Shown here in pieces: positions 29,740-37,823 of a stretch of DNA of 64,000 bases (its first letter is position 1; each line of letters begins with the position of its first letter). The notes beneath the pieces are model-generated. The model was not told the origin of the DNA, searched no databases, and worked only from the letters and a program-made list of their open reading frames with translations. The position numbers and the translations under genes were made by a program. Location of the stretch: positions 310,001-374,000 of the forward strand of contig NZ_FNWL01000001.1 in the NCBI RefSeq assembly GCF_900108095.1, written 5' to 3'. The DNA is from Natronorubrum sediminis (GTDB lineage: Archaea > Halobacteriota > Halobacteria > Halobacteriales > Natrialbaceae).

Positions 29740-31047
29740 TTACTCGAGGGTAACGATATGGAGTGCGTACTCCCCGCGCGTCCGATCCTCGTCGTGGTAC
29801 GTCACGGGCTCTTCGATTGCTGCGAGCGTGTTCCCGGCCAACGCACAAGCCGTGGCGATGCCCTCGAACGGTTCGACGCCACGAGAGCCAGACTTACGGT
29901 CGAACCAACGAACGGCGTGGGTGTCGGGGTCGCGAACACGGAAGTTCTGGGCACACGGCGTCACGACCGTTTCGCCGTCCGTTGCGAGGCCGTGAACGAA
30001 CCCCTGGACGCCGTCGGCCCACAGGAGTTCGCCGTCGGCGTCGAACGTCGCGAGACGGTGCTCGTGTGGATGTCGGTGTTCAGTTTCTCGAGCGCCGACG
30101 GCGTAGGTGTTCCCAGTCACGAACGACACCGTCCCGTCGCTCGCGACGGCGTGGTTCGGGTACGCATAGAGGGTCTCTCCCTCACGTTCGGTTTCGACTG
30201 CGAGGTCGACGTGCCAGCGTTCCGCGCCGCCGGGTCCGAGCAGGTAGCCGCGTTTGTCGCCGTGACTCGAGACCGCGATCGAATCGCCGTCGAAGGAGAC
30301 GTCACCGACGCGGCGGTCACCGTCCGTCCCCGGGTCCCAGGTCCACTCGAGCCCTCCTGATTCCGTCTCGAGGACGACGAGTCCGGTGTCGTGGTCGCCC
30401 ATACAGCGGTTGTATCCCACTGCGAGTCGTTCCCCGCTGGCGTCTATATCCAGCGCGATGGGCGAGGCGTCGGTTTCGTACGTCCAGCGAACCGAGCCGT
30501 CGGCGGCGAACGCGTAGACGGTGCTGTGCCACTGGCGCGTCTCGCCGTCGCGTTCGTACCGTCTCGCGGCGGCGTAAAGCGTTTCACCGTCGGGAGCGAC
30601 CTCGAGGTCGACGACGTAGGGGAGGTAGAAGATTGTGTCTTTGACGGCTTCGCCGAGGTCGTCGACGGTGTCGTAGCGCCAGCGTTGGTCGCCCGTCGTC
30701 GCGTCGTAGGCCGCAATGGTTCCCGTGTCGCCGCGTCCGGCGACGACGACCGTCTCGGCAGTTCCACCGTCCTCGAGCGTCGTGATCCCGACCGCGTGCT
30801 CCGGGTGGGTGAGCGACCAGCGGGTCTCGAGCGATTCGGACCCGGCTGCTCGAGCGGTGACGGTTCCGTCCCACTCGCCGGTAACGACGAGGGTGCCGTC
30901 ATCGGCAACGTGAACCGCGGATCTGGTCCACATGTGGCGACTGCGAGCCGACTCGATGTCGCCGAGGGGGACCGACTGGAACGCGAGGGTCTCCCGTCCG
31001 TCCGTCGGGCCGTCTCGGTCGGTGTCAGCGGTTTCAGCCATTCTCAC
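29740..31047 (-). CDS. PQQ/WD-type beta-propeller protein in the cobalamin operon
   Basis: 435 aa. Starts at GTG 31047 (overlapping the DUF3209 stop as GTGA) or ATG 31041. Seen: repeated propeller blades such as IAAYDATTGDQRWRYDTVDD, STVYAFAADGSVRWTYETD and RLATFDADGELLWADGVQG, with the Trp-docking pattern of PQQ-like repeats. No signal peptide is visible, so it should be cytoplasmic. It is the last gene of the large cbi operon. A scaffold or cofactor-binding role in corrin synthesis is inferred only from position. Confidence 0.75.
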   Translation of the reverse strand: MRMAETADTDRDGPTDGRETLAFQSVPLGDIESARSRHMWTRSAVHVADDGTLVVTGEWDGTVTARAAGSESLETRWSLTHPEHAVGITTLEDGGTAETVVVAGRGDTGTIAAYDATTGDQRWRYDTVDDLGEAVKDTIFYLPYVVDLEVAPDGETLYAAARRYERDGETRQWHSTVYAFAADGSVRWTYETDASPIALDIDASGERLAVGYNRCMGDHDTGLVVLETESGGLEWTWDPGTDGDRRVGDVSFDGDSIAVSSHGDKRGYLLGPGGAERWHVDLAVETEREGETLYAYPNHAVASDGTVSFVTGNTYAVGARETEHRHPHEHRLATFDADGELLWADGVQGFVHGLATDGETVVTPCAQNFRVRDPDTHAVRWFDRKSGSRGVEPFEGIATACALAGNTLAAIEEPVTYHDEDRTRGEYALHIVTLE

Positions 31048-31415
31048 TCCTCGGTTGGGAAGATTTCGTGCAGCGTGTCGTGGGCCTCCCCGAGCCCGTC
31101 GACGATGCTCTCACTTTGCACCCGAAGGCGCTTGATCGCTCGCTCGGCGTTTCGCACCTCGAGCAGCCGACCTCGCGTGTAATCGTATTCGGGATCGTCG
31201 CGGTCCATTTCGGCGACCTCCTCCTCGAGGTCGACTAGCGCCGCGTCGAGATGGCGTTCGATCGCCGTCAGGCTTTCAGCCTCGACGAGGGCCTCGATCG
31301 GTCCCTCGAGATGACCCTCGAGTTCTTTCTCCGCGTGATCGCGGGCGTGTTGGTCCCCGACGCCGAGGACGTTCATCAATCCGAGTCGCAGCGCTTCGAT
31401 TTCGTGGCAGCTCAT
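31044..31415 (-). CDS. DUF3209 family protein
   Basis: 123 aa. Matches, from memory, the DUF3209 family found in haloarchaeal cobalamin clusters. Seen: MSCHEIEALRLGLMNVLGVG and a helix-rich body with HAEKELEGHLEGPIEALVEA. Cys 3, His 4 and several further His residues could bind metal. Translation is coupled to the propeller gene by a 4-nt overlap. Cobalt delivery to CbiX, encoded just upstream, is one possible role, by inference only. Confidence 0.75.
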   Translation of the reverse strand: MSCHEIEALRLGLMNVLGVGDQHARDHAEKELEGHLEGPIEALVEAESLTAIERHLDAALVDLEEEVAEMDRDDPEYDYTRGRLLEVRNAERAIKRLRVQSESIVDGLGEAHDTLHEIFPTEE

Positions 31416-31477
31416 AGTTGTGCTTCGTTGTCGTCGGTCTGGATGTCGAAGTTCGTGGTTAGCGTGCTATTCGTCTC

Positions 31478-32713
31478 TCAAAGCGTCTGGTCGACCAGTT
31501 CGCTCACGATTCGGTCGCGATCGAGGTGGTCCCCGACGATTCGCTCTGCGTCCTCGCTCGAGACGTCGCCGTACCAGATACCGTCCGGATAGACGGCGAC
31601 CATCGGTCCGTCGCCACAGCGTCCCAGACAGGACGAGCGCGTGATCCGTGCGTCGCAGTGCTCGGAGTCTCTGGCTTCCTGTCGCAACCGTTCGAGCACC
31701 GCGGGAGCGCCCATGTCGGCACACGTCCGATTCGTACAGACCGTGACGTGCTTCGCGGGGGCGTCGTGGGTGTGGGGTTCGTCGTCGACGTTCTCCCGAT
31801 CCGCGTGAGCGTCCTGGTGAGCCAGCGCGCGCAACATGGCGCGAGCGCCGCCGACGTCTTCCTCGTAGCCCTCGAGGTCGACCTTGTACTTACAGGTGTC
31901 ACAGGACATCTCCACGCTGTCGCTGCGCGCTTCTTGCCAGCGATCGGCGAAAACGTCGAGCAGTCGGGAGTCGGTTCCCAACGGATCCCCCGCCAGCGCG
32001 TCGACGTAGGGGTACTCGTCGTCGAACTCGCTCGTCCAGTCGCGAACCCGCTGGGTCAACACCCCGTCGCCGAGCATGTACGGCAAGACGACGACAGCAT
32101 CGGGCCGGTGCTTCGAGAGTCCGTGGAGGCTCTCCTCGAGCGTTGGCTCCGTGACGCCGATAAACGAAGCCTCGACGCGGTCGAACTCTCGTCCCTCGTA
32201 GAGCAGTCGTGCGAGTTTGTGGACGTCGCCGTTGGCGTCCGGATCGCTCGAGCCTCGACCACAGAGCACGACGGCCACGTCGTCCGCTGTCCGGTCGACG
32301 CCAAGTTCGGTCTCGACCGCGCCAGCCCGGTCGTCCAGCAGGTCCAAGATCGCGGGGTGTATTCCGAGGTGCGCCCCATTATCGATCTCGAGGTCGTATC
32401 GCCCGCGGGCCTGCTCGATGGCCAGTGGCACGTCGTTCTTGACGTGACTCGCGGCGAACAGCGAGCAGTGGACGATCGTCACCTGCGAGGCGACCGGTGC
32501 GAGCCCGGCGAGGGCGTCGTCGATCGAGGGCTCTGCGAGTTCGAGAAAGGCGGCGTCGGCCGGAATGCCGAGACGGGACTCGAGGTCCGCTGCGAGTTCG
32601 CGCACCTGTTCGTTCGACTTCTCTCGACGCGAGCCGTGGCCGACCAGGAGAACGGCCTCGTCGTCGAAGGCGGCCGTCGACATCGCGGATCGTGACTCGT
32701 CGGGTGTGCTCAT
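31478..32713 (-). CDS. cbiX: Sirohydrochlorin cobaltochelatase CbiX with C-terminal 2Fe-2S domain
   Basis: 411 aa. Inserts Co2+ into sirohydrochlorin, the early (anaerobic-type) chelation step. Seen: two CbiX halves (about 18-135 with VLLVGHGSRREK and the catalytic His 26; about 145-260 with VVLCGRGSSDPDANG), a CDTC pair at 271/274, a His-rich linker (DEPHTHDAPAKH), then a thioredoxin-like 2Fe-2S domain with VTVCTNRTC (326, 331) and SCLGRCGDGP (362, 366). The C-terminal iron-sulfur module makes it longer than bacterial CbiX. Start could also be the Met at residue 11. Confidence 0.9.
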   Translation of the reverse strand: MSTPDESRSAMSTAAFDDEAVLLVGHGSRREKSNEQVRELAADLESRLGIPADAAFLELAEPSIDDALAGLAPVASQVTIVHCSLFAASHVKNDVPLAIEQARGRYDLEIDNGAHLGIHPAILDLLDDRAGAVETELGVDRTADDVAVVLCGRGSSDPDANGDVHKLARLLYEGREFDRVEASFIGVTEPTLEESLHGLSKHRPDAVVVLPYMLGDGVLTQRVRDWTSEFDDEYPYVDALAGDPLGTDSRLLDVFADRWQEARSDSVEMSCDTCKYKVDLEGYEEDVGGARAMLRALAHQDAHADRENVDDEPHTHDAPAKHVTVCTNRTCADMGAPAVLERLRQEARDSEHCDARITRSSCLGRCGDGPMVAVYPDGIWYGDVSSEDAERIVGDHLDRDRIVSELVDQTL

Positions 32714-32734
32714 CGTGGTAGTGGGTCGAAATCG

Positions 32735-33430
32735 TTAGTCGTCGTACGCGTCTGCCTGCTCGAGGCTCGCCTCGAGTTTGCGTCGTCGACTCGGTGCGAA
32801 CAGGCCGGTCTCCTCGCAGTTTTCGTAGAGCCACGTCCCGAAGGCGGGGGCGGCCTCGTCGTCGACGCCGAACCAGTAGTCACCCGAGGAGGTCTCCCCG
32901 AGGTCGCCGTAGGGCGCGTCCACGGGACAGTCGTCGATCAGCTCCTGTACTAACTCGAGTAACTCTCGATCCTCGTGGACGAACGAGATGCCGACCGTCC
33001 CGCTCGAGGACTTGAAGCAGATGGTGCCACAGCCCTCGAGCACCCCTCGAAGGAGTTCTCGGTCGTGACTCGAGAAGGCTCCGAAGCGGTAGTGTCCGCG
33101 GCCGTCGACGGGGAGGCCCAGTGCGCCGCTGCGTCCCAGCAGCGCGGAGTCGCTACCGTTCTTATCCCCGCCGACCGAGAGCGTGTACTCGTCCTCCGTT
33201 CGGGTGATCGACGTATCGTGCGCGTAGTCTCGGCTGGTCGTCTCGTGTGCGACGGCGCCGCCTGCGACGGCTGCGAGCACCCGTGCGGACTCGTCGTCGT
33301 TGGTGACGACCTCGATACCGGTATCGGAAACGTTCCCGCTCCCGGCGACGTGGCCCCAGAGGTACGCCGACGCTGGGTGGCCAGCGAGCGGGTCGACTGG
33401 GACTTCGACTTGCCGTTCGGTTTCGCTCAT
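32735..33430 (-). CDS. Cobalamin-cluster protein with two degenerate LAGLIDADG-like motifs
   Basis: 231 aa. Seen: SAYLWGHVAGSGNVSDTGIE at 21-40 and LLRGVLEGCGTICFKSSSGT at 127-146, two copies of a helix-loop resembling LAGLIDADG homing endonucleases; a basic patch GLFAPSRRRKLEASLEQ near the end. The catalytic Asp positions hold Ser and Cys, so nuclease activity is unlikely. The gene begins as ATGA overlap with the ferredoxin gene and lies 21 nt before cbiX. Annotated homologues are usually called cobalamin biosynthesis protein. A repurposed fold in corrin synthesis is inference. Confidence 0.65.
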   Translation of the reverse strand: MSETERQVEVPVDPLAGHPASAYLWGHVAGSGNVSDTGIEVVTNDDESARVLAAVAGGAVAHETTSRDYAHDTSITRTEDEYTLSVGGDKNGSDSALLGRSGALGLPVDGRGHYRFGAFSSHDRELLRGVLEGCGTICFKSSSGTVGISFVHEDRELLELVQELIDDCPVDAPYGDLGETSSGDYWFGVDDEAAPAFGTWLYENCEETGLFAPSRRRKLEASLEQADAYDD

Positions 33431-33693
33431 TTGCCCACCTCTTCGACGATAATCGCGTCCGTCGGACAGGCTGCAGCGGCCTGCTTCGCTTCGTCGATGC
33501 GGTCGTCGTCGAACGTGGCGACGACGCGTTCTGCGTTGTCGGTGACCTCGCCTTCGCAGTCGTAGACGGGATCCGCGCTCGGATCGACCGTCGCGAGGCC
33601 GTCTTCGCCCTCGACGAATCGCGGGTCTCGCGTCAGGCAGGCGAAGATGCCGTCGCAGGCGTCTTTCTCGATTGTGACTTCGTATCGTGGCAT
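33427..33693 (-). CDS. Ferredoxin-like protein in the cobalamin operon
   Basis: 88 aa. Seen: MPRYEVTIEKDACDGIFACL with Cys 13 and 19, a further Cys in PVYDCEGEV, and QAAAACPTDAIIVEEVGK with the terminal CP motif, so a single 4Fe-4S (or 3Fe-4S) cluster is likely. Its stop codon overlaps the next gene (ATGA). It could supply electrons to a precorrin reduction step; the dedicated reductase CbiJ is not seen here. That role is inference. Confidence 0.8.
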   Translation of the reverse strand: MPRYEVTIEKDACDGIFACLTRDPRFVEGEDGLATVDPSADPVYDCEGEVTDNAERVVATFDDDRIDEAKQAAAACPTDAIIVEEVGK

Positions 33694-33729
33694 TGTGGAT
33701 TAGGTGTGTTCGCTGGTCGGGTCGTTGGA

Positions 33730-34773
33730 TCAGTAGTCGTACTTCGTCTCGTAGCCCCGCGGCGTGACCATCCGGTCGTCCCAGACGTAGGTGTCCTCGG
33801 TGCCGACGACGATGGTCGTCGTCATGTCGATGATCTCGCTCTCGCCTAACTCCTCGAGTTCGGCGAGTTCGGTGATCATCACCTGTTCGTCCTCGCGACC
33901 CGCGCCGTGGACGATGCCAACCGGCGTGTCTTCCTCTCGGTGGGTCAGCAGGATCTCACAGCACTTCTGGAAGTTGTCGCGACGCTTGCGACTCCACGGA
34001 TTGTAAATCGTGATCGTAAAGCTCTCACTCGCGACGGAGTGCAGGCGCGATTCGATCTCGGGCATCGGAACCAGGTGATCCGACAAGGAGACCGAAACGG
34101 TGTCGTTCACCAGCGGCGCACCCAGGCGGGCCGCACAGGATTGGGCCGCCGGCACGCCCGGAATCACGTCGAAGTCGACCATCGAGGCCGTCGCGCCCTT
34201 CGACTCGAGGATCTCGAGTGCCAGTCCAGCGAGCGCGTAGACGTTCGGGTCACCGCTGCCGACGATGGCGACGTCGTTGCCCGCGAGCGTGCGGTCGATG
34301 GACTCCTCGGTTCGGGAGACCTCGCCGCACATCGGCGTATCGTAGATCTCGTCGGCCTGCTCGGTGATCTCGTCCGGAATGAGTTCAATGTAGGTCGTGT
34401 AGCCGACGATGTGATCGGCCTCGAGCAACGCCGTCTTCGCGCGTTCGGTCATCCCCTCCGCGTGACCGGGGCCGAGACCGACGGCGGTTAGCTGGCCAGG
34501 GTCGGCGTCGAAGTCGTCGACTTTCGCGCCGACTTCCTGTTCGTTGCTGCTCGAGTCGTCGTCCGAACTCGAAGCGCCACACTTCGAACCCGAAGACGAG
34601 GATGCGGACGAACTCGAGGCACCGCACTTCGAGCCCGAGTCGTCCGAGTCGCTCGAGGACGCTCCGCACTTCGAGGTGCTCGAGGCCTCGGATTCACTCC
34701 CGGTTTCGGCGGTGCTCGAGGCACCGCATTTGGAGGTCGATTCGTCGGCGTCTGCGTTGGTATCCGTGCTCAT
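33730..34773 (-). CDS. cbiH: Precorrin-3B/cobalt-factor III C17-methyltransferase CbiH1 with Cys-repeat N-terminus
   Basis: 347 aa from ATG 34773. Methylates C17 and drives ring contraction. Seen: SAM-binding AVGLGPGHAEGMTERAKTAL near 97, IVGSGDPNVYALAGLALEIL near 174 and DVIPGVPAAQSCAARLGAPL. The first 80 residues are an extra segment containing four copies of KCGASS (15-20, 35-40, 49-54, 64-69) in Ser/Asp-rich spacers. No other methyltransferase here has it. The four Cys could bind cobalt or another metal. Family length is about 240-270 aa, so the extension is real if the start is right. Confidence 0.88.
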   Translation of the reverse strand: MSTDTNADADESTSKCGASSTAETGSESEASSTSKCGASSSDSDDSGSKCGASSSSASSSSGSKCGASSSDDDSSSNEQEVGAKVDDFDADPGQLTAVGLGPGHAEGMTERAKTALLEADHIVGYTTYIELIPDEITEQADEIYDTPMCGEVSRTEESIDRTLAGNDVAIVGSGDPNVYALAGLALEILESKGATASMVDFDVIPGVPAAQSCAARLGAPLVNDTVSVSLSDHLVPMPEIESRLHSVASESFTITIYNPWSRKRRDNFQKCCEILLTHREEDTPVGIVHGAGREDEQVMITELAELEELGESEIIDMTTTIVVGTEDTYVWDDRMVTPRGYETKYDY

Positions 34774-34801
34774 GGTTGGGTGTCGTGTGTCGGTTGGTGT
34801 C

Positions 34802-35674
34802 TCAGAAGTCGTCGACGTCACGCCCGCCGCGGGGGGTGACGAGGTACGTTCGGTCGTCGTTGCGCCAGGTTTCGGTCTCGTGGTTGCCGATGATCAGCGA
34901 GGTGCCCATCCCGGAGACCTTGTCGTCGTGGTCGGCGGCCTCGCCGAGGGTGGTGACGAACTCGCTCTCGCCGTTGCGGCCGGCGTCTTCCCGGCCGGCG
35001 TCGTTGACGATGGCTACGAAGGCGTCGTCGGTTCGTTCTTCTCTCACGATCTCGACGGCCTGTTCGTAGTTTCGCCAGCAGTTGTAGAGGACGATCACGA
35101 AATCGGAGATGGCGGCTGCGCGAAGCTTCTCCTCGATCTCGTCCCAGCCGCGCCACTTGTCCGACAGCGAGATCGTACAGAAATCGTTGCACAGTGGCGC
35201 GCCGACGTTGGCTGAGCCGCCTAGTGCCGCCGTGATTCCGGGGACGATCTCGATCGGCACGTCCGTCGCGTCCTCCTCCTCGGCCATCTTGAAGATGAGG
35301 TCCGACTTGCCGTAGACGGATGGGTCGCCGCCCGAAACGTGGGCGACATCTTTCCCCTCACGGACGTAGTCGAACGCCGCGCGGGCGAGTTCGATCTGCC
35401 GACCCATCGTCGAGCGGACGATTTCCTGTTCGAAACCGTCGTCCCGGACTGCAATCCCGTCCTCGTCCGTCTCTTCCTCCGGCAGCAGGGTCCCGTCATC
35501 GCGCAGGAACTCCTGGTAGAGACTCGAGGCGATGACGACCTCCGAGGATTCGATGACCTGCTTTGCCTTCGCGGTCATGTGATCTGGGAGGCCGGGCCCG
35601 ATGCCAACGACGTAGAGGGTGCCGTGGTCGTCGGGGGTCCCTCCTGTATCGGAACTCGCGTTCTCGGTGCTCAT
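34802..35674 (-). CDS. cbiH: Precorrin-3B/cobalt-factor III C17-methyltransferase, second copy CbiH2
   Basis: 290 aa from ATG 35674, which overlaps the cbiG stop (ATGA). Seen: LYVVGIGPGLPDHMTAKAKQ near residue 19, HVSGGDPSVYGKSDLIFKMA near 110 and IVPGITAALGGSANVGAPLC. Tetrapyrrole methylase, same subfamily as CbiH1, from which it lies 28 nt upstream. Haloarchaea often carry both copies; which one does the C17 chemistry is unresolved. Upstream in-frame codons belong to the opposite reading of cbiG. Confidence 0.9.
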   Translation of the reverse strand: MSTENASSDTGGTPDDHGTLYVVGIGPGLPDHMTAKAKQVIESSEVVIASSLYQEFLRDDGTLLPEEETDEDGIAVRDDGFEQEIVRSTMGRQIELARAAFDYVREGKDVAHVSGGDPSVYGKSDLIFKMAEEEDATDVPIEIVPGITAALGGSANVGAPLCNDFCTISLSDKWRGWDEIEEKLRAAAISDFVIVLYNCWRNYEQAVEIVREERTDDAFVAIVNDAGREDAGRNGESEFVTTLGEAADHDDKVSGMGTSLIIGNHETETWRNDDRTYLVTPRGGRDVDDF

Positions 35675-36666
35675 CGGCCAATCGCCACCGTAACCTCGTT
35701 TTCGTAACCGATCTTCTCGAGGACCAGTTCTTGTTCGGCACTCCCCGCAATCGCGCTCGCCTCCGAGACGCCTGGCCAGCCGATCAGCTCCTTCGATTTC
35801 GAAGGCGTCGGCCCCTCGTGCTCGAGGAGCGTTTCCTTGTCGAAGGCGACCACGCCGAGGTCGAGTTCCTGGGCGGCCTCGAGCAACCCTTCCTCCTCTT
35901 CTTTCCGGGTCGCGGTGCCGACGAACTCGACGTCTGAGAAGTCGTAGTCCGTTTGCTCGAGTGCTTCCTCCCAGGCTGCGACGAACGACTCCGTGCTCGC
36001 GCCGGAGACGCTGCCGGTGCCGATGACGATTCCATCCTGCATGTTGCGCTTGAGGACCGTCACGTCGTCGCCGACGAGAACGGCCTTGGGGCCCTCGAGT
36101 CGCTCCACGGGACCCAGATTGTCGTCCAACACGGCGAGGTTCGTCTTCACCGTCGAATCGCCGTTGACGACGTGGGTGTCCATCGCCTTCGCGCGGGACT
36201 CGACGCCCTGCTTGCCCGCGGCCTCGCTCGCGGTCGTCATCGCCGGAATCGCGCCCATCGTCGCCAGATCCTGTGCGACCTGATTTGCACCGTGGTGGCC
36301 GCCCGTGATCGGGATGGCCCACGTGAGTTCCTCGTCGACGACGCAGATCGCGGGGTCCTCCCACTTGTCGTCGAGCAGATGGGCCGTCTTTCGCATCGCG
36401 ATCCCCGAGGCCATGAGGCCGATGAAGCAGTCGTACTCGCCCCAGTGCTCCTCGAACACCGTCCCGTGGTATTCGATAATGTCGATCGCTTCGTAGCGAT
36501 CGCCGATTTCGGCCTCGATCTCCTCGGCGGTCTCCATCTTCCGCCCGAAGGAGATGATCGCGATCTCTTCTGCGACTTCACCGTCCGAATCGGCCGTCGA
36601 ACAGTGGCCGCCGGAGTCAGTGCTCGAGTCGTCCGTCTCGTCCGTATTCTTCGTTCCTGAACTCAT
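35671..36666 (-). CDS. cbiG: Cobalt-precorrin-5A hydrolase CbiG
   Basis: 331 aa. Opens the lactone ring of cobalt-precorrin-5A, releasing acetaldehyde. Seen: a Ser/Asp-rich N-terminus with one GGHCST, the CbiG N-terminal domain (CFIGLMASGIAMRKTAHLLD then ITGGHHGANQVAQDLATMGA) and the C-terminal ADP-ribosyl-like domain (DVEFVGTATRKEEEEGLLEA, GVSEASAIAGSAEQELVLE). It overlaps cbiH2 by 4 nt. Upstream it has a 207-nt gap to cbiF, the largest within this operon. Confidence 0.9.
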   Translation of the reverse strand: MSSGTKNTDETDDSSTDSGGHCSTADSDGEVAEEIAIISFGRKMETAEEIEAEIGDRYEAIDIIEYHGTVFEEHWGEYDCFIGLMASGIAMRKTAHLLDDKWEDPAICVVDEELTWAIPITGGHHGANQVAQDLATMGAIPAMTTASEAAGKQGVESRAKAMDTHVVNGDSTVKTNLAVLDDNLGPVERLEGPKAVLVGDDVTVLKRNMQDGIVIGTGSVSGASTESFVAAWEEALEQTDYDFSDVEFVGTATRKEEEEGLLEAAQELDLGVVAFDKETLLEHEGPTPSKSKELIGWPGVSEASAIAGSAEQELVLEKIGYENEVTVAIGR

Positions 36667-36750
36667 GTTGAAACCTCTCTCGTACCGAAATTGTCCTGTC
36701 TACGTCCTATCGACCCGTCCAATCCACTTCCGAGGTGGGACTGAAAGGGG

Positions 36751-36834
36751 CTGGCTCGGTCGGTCCGGTGAGGCGACGCAAGGACCGCAGCGAAGCGAGG
36801 ACCACAGCGAGTCGCAACTGGTCGAGCGAGCCAG
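36751..36834. repeat. Inverted-repeat-bounded element in the cbiF-cbiG gap
   Basis: CTGGCTCG at 36751-36758 is the exact complement of CGAGCCAG at 36827-36834. The bases outside the arms also partly pair (GAAAGGGG and GGGCTTTC). The interior is purine-rich and reads GCGAAGCGAGGACCACAGCG in part. It lies in the only sizeable intergenic gap of the operon and resembles, from memory, dispersed haloarchaeal palindromic sequences. Confidence 0.4.
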
Positions 36835-36873
36835 GGGCTTTCGGGGTGTTCGCTGTACCGACTACGGTGTATC

Positions 36874-37821
36874 TCAGTCATCGCTCGCCTCCGGTTCGCT
36901 CGTATTCTCGCCCGAATTCCCCGAGGAGCCTCGATTCGCCCAATCTCCGTAGAGGAACGACCGCTCGTAACCGGCACCCGTGACTGCATCACCGATAACC
37001 ACCATCGCCGAGGCCCGATAGCCAGCCTCCTCTACCTTATCTGCAATAGTGCCGACTGTTCCGACGATGACGTCCTCGTCGGGCCAGGAGGCGTGGTAGA
37101 TCACGCCGACCGGCGTTTCGGGGTCGTGGCCGTCCTCGAGCAGGCGATCCATCGTATCGCGAACGGCGTGGGTGCCGAGGTAGATACAACTCGTCACGTC
37201 GCCCATCCCGACGAAGTCGGAGATGTGGTCTTCCTCCTCGGTCAGGGTCTTGCCCTGTGGCCGGGTGAACGCGACGTGATTCGAGACCTCGTTCAGCGTC
37301 AGTTGGGTTCGCAGCGTCGCGCTCGCCGCAAACGCAGACGTCACGCCAGGCACGAAGTATGTCGGGACGTCCTCATGCTCGAGGGCGTCCATCTGCTCGA
37401 GTGCAGCGCCGTAAATCGCGGGATCGCCGCTGTGCAGGCGGACCACGTTCTCGCCGTCTTCGTAGGCGTCCCGCATCAGCGGGATCAGTTCCTCGAGGTC
37501 CTTGCCCACCGAGTTCACGAGTTCCGCGTGGGCGCAGTACTCCTCGAGCAACTTACTGTTGACCAGCGAACCGGCGTGAACGACGAGGTCTGCTCTCTCG
37601 AGCAGTTCTTTTCCGGCGACCGTCAGCAGCCGCGGGTTGCCGGGGCCAGCGCCGACGAAGGGGATTCCCTCCTGTTCGTCGCCGGCGTTGTGTTCGAAAA
37701 TTCGGTCGTCCAGTTCCTCGCGGCGACGTTCGCCCTGGGCGTCGATCGCCTGCTGGGGGTCGTCGCCTCCATCCGTTGCAACCGGTCTCGCAGCGTCGTC
37801 GTTCGTAGTTGTCTCCGTCAT
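36874..37821 (-). CDS. cbiF: Cobalt-precorrin-4 C11-methyltransferase CbiF
   Basis: 315 aa from ATG 37821; upstream in-frame codons run into cbiL. Transfers a methyl group to C11. Seen: IPFVGAGPGNPRLLTVAGKE near residue 52, VVRLHSGDPAIYGAALEQMD near 126 and YFVPGVTSAFAASATLRTQL, the three SAM-binding segments. About 50 extra N-terminal residues (acidic) and an acidic Asn/Ser-rich tail extend the usual 250 aa. It starts 2 nt after the cbiL stop. Confidence 0.92.
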   Translation of the reverse strand: MTETTTNDDAARPVATDGGDDPQQAIDAQGERRREELDDRIFEHNAGDEQEGIPFVGAGPGNPRLLTVAGKELLERADLVVHAGSLVNSKLLEEYCAHAELVNSVGKDLEELIPLMRDAYEDGENVVRLHSGDPAIYGAALEQMDALEHEDVPTYFVPGVTSAFAASATLRTQLTLNEVSNHVAFTRPQGKTLTEEEDHISDFVGMGDVTSCIYLGTHAVRDTMDRLLEDGHDPETPVGVIYHASWPDEDVIVGTVGTIADKVEEAGYRASAMVVIGDAVTGAGYERSFLYGDWANRGSSGNSGENTSEPEASDD

Positions 37822-37823
37822 TC

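Noticed and set aside
32735..33430. Intein or active homing endonuclease
   Set aside because: No splice-junction motifs, the gene is free-standing, and both metal-binding acids are replaced.
35675..36364. N-terminal extension of CbiH2
   Set aside because: Arg-rich shadow of cbiG; the conserved SAM domain starts after ATG 35674, which overlaps the cbiG stop.
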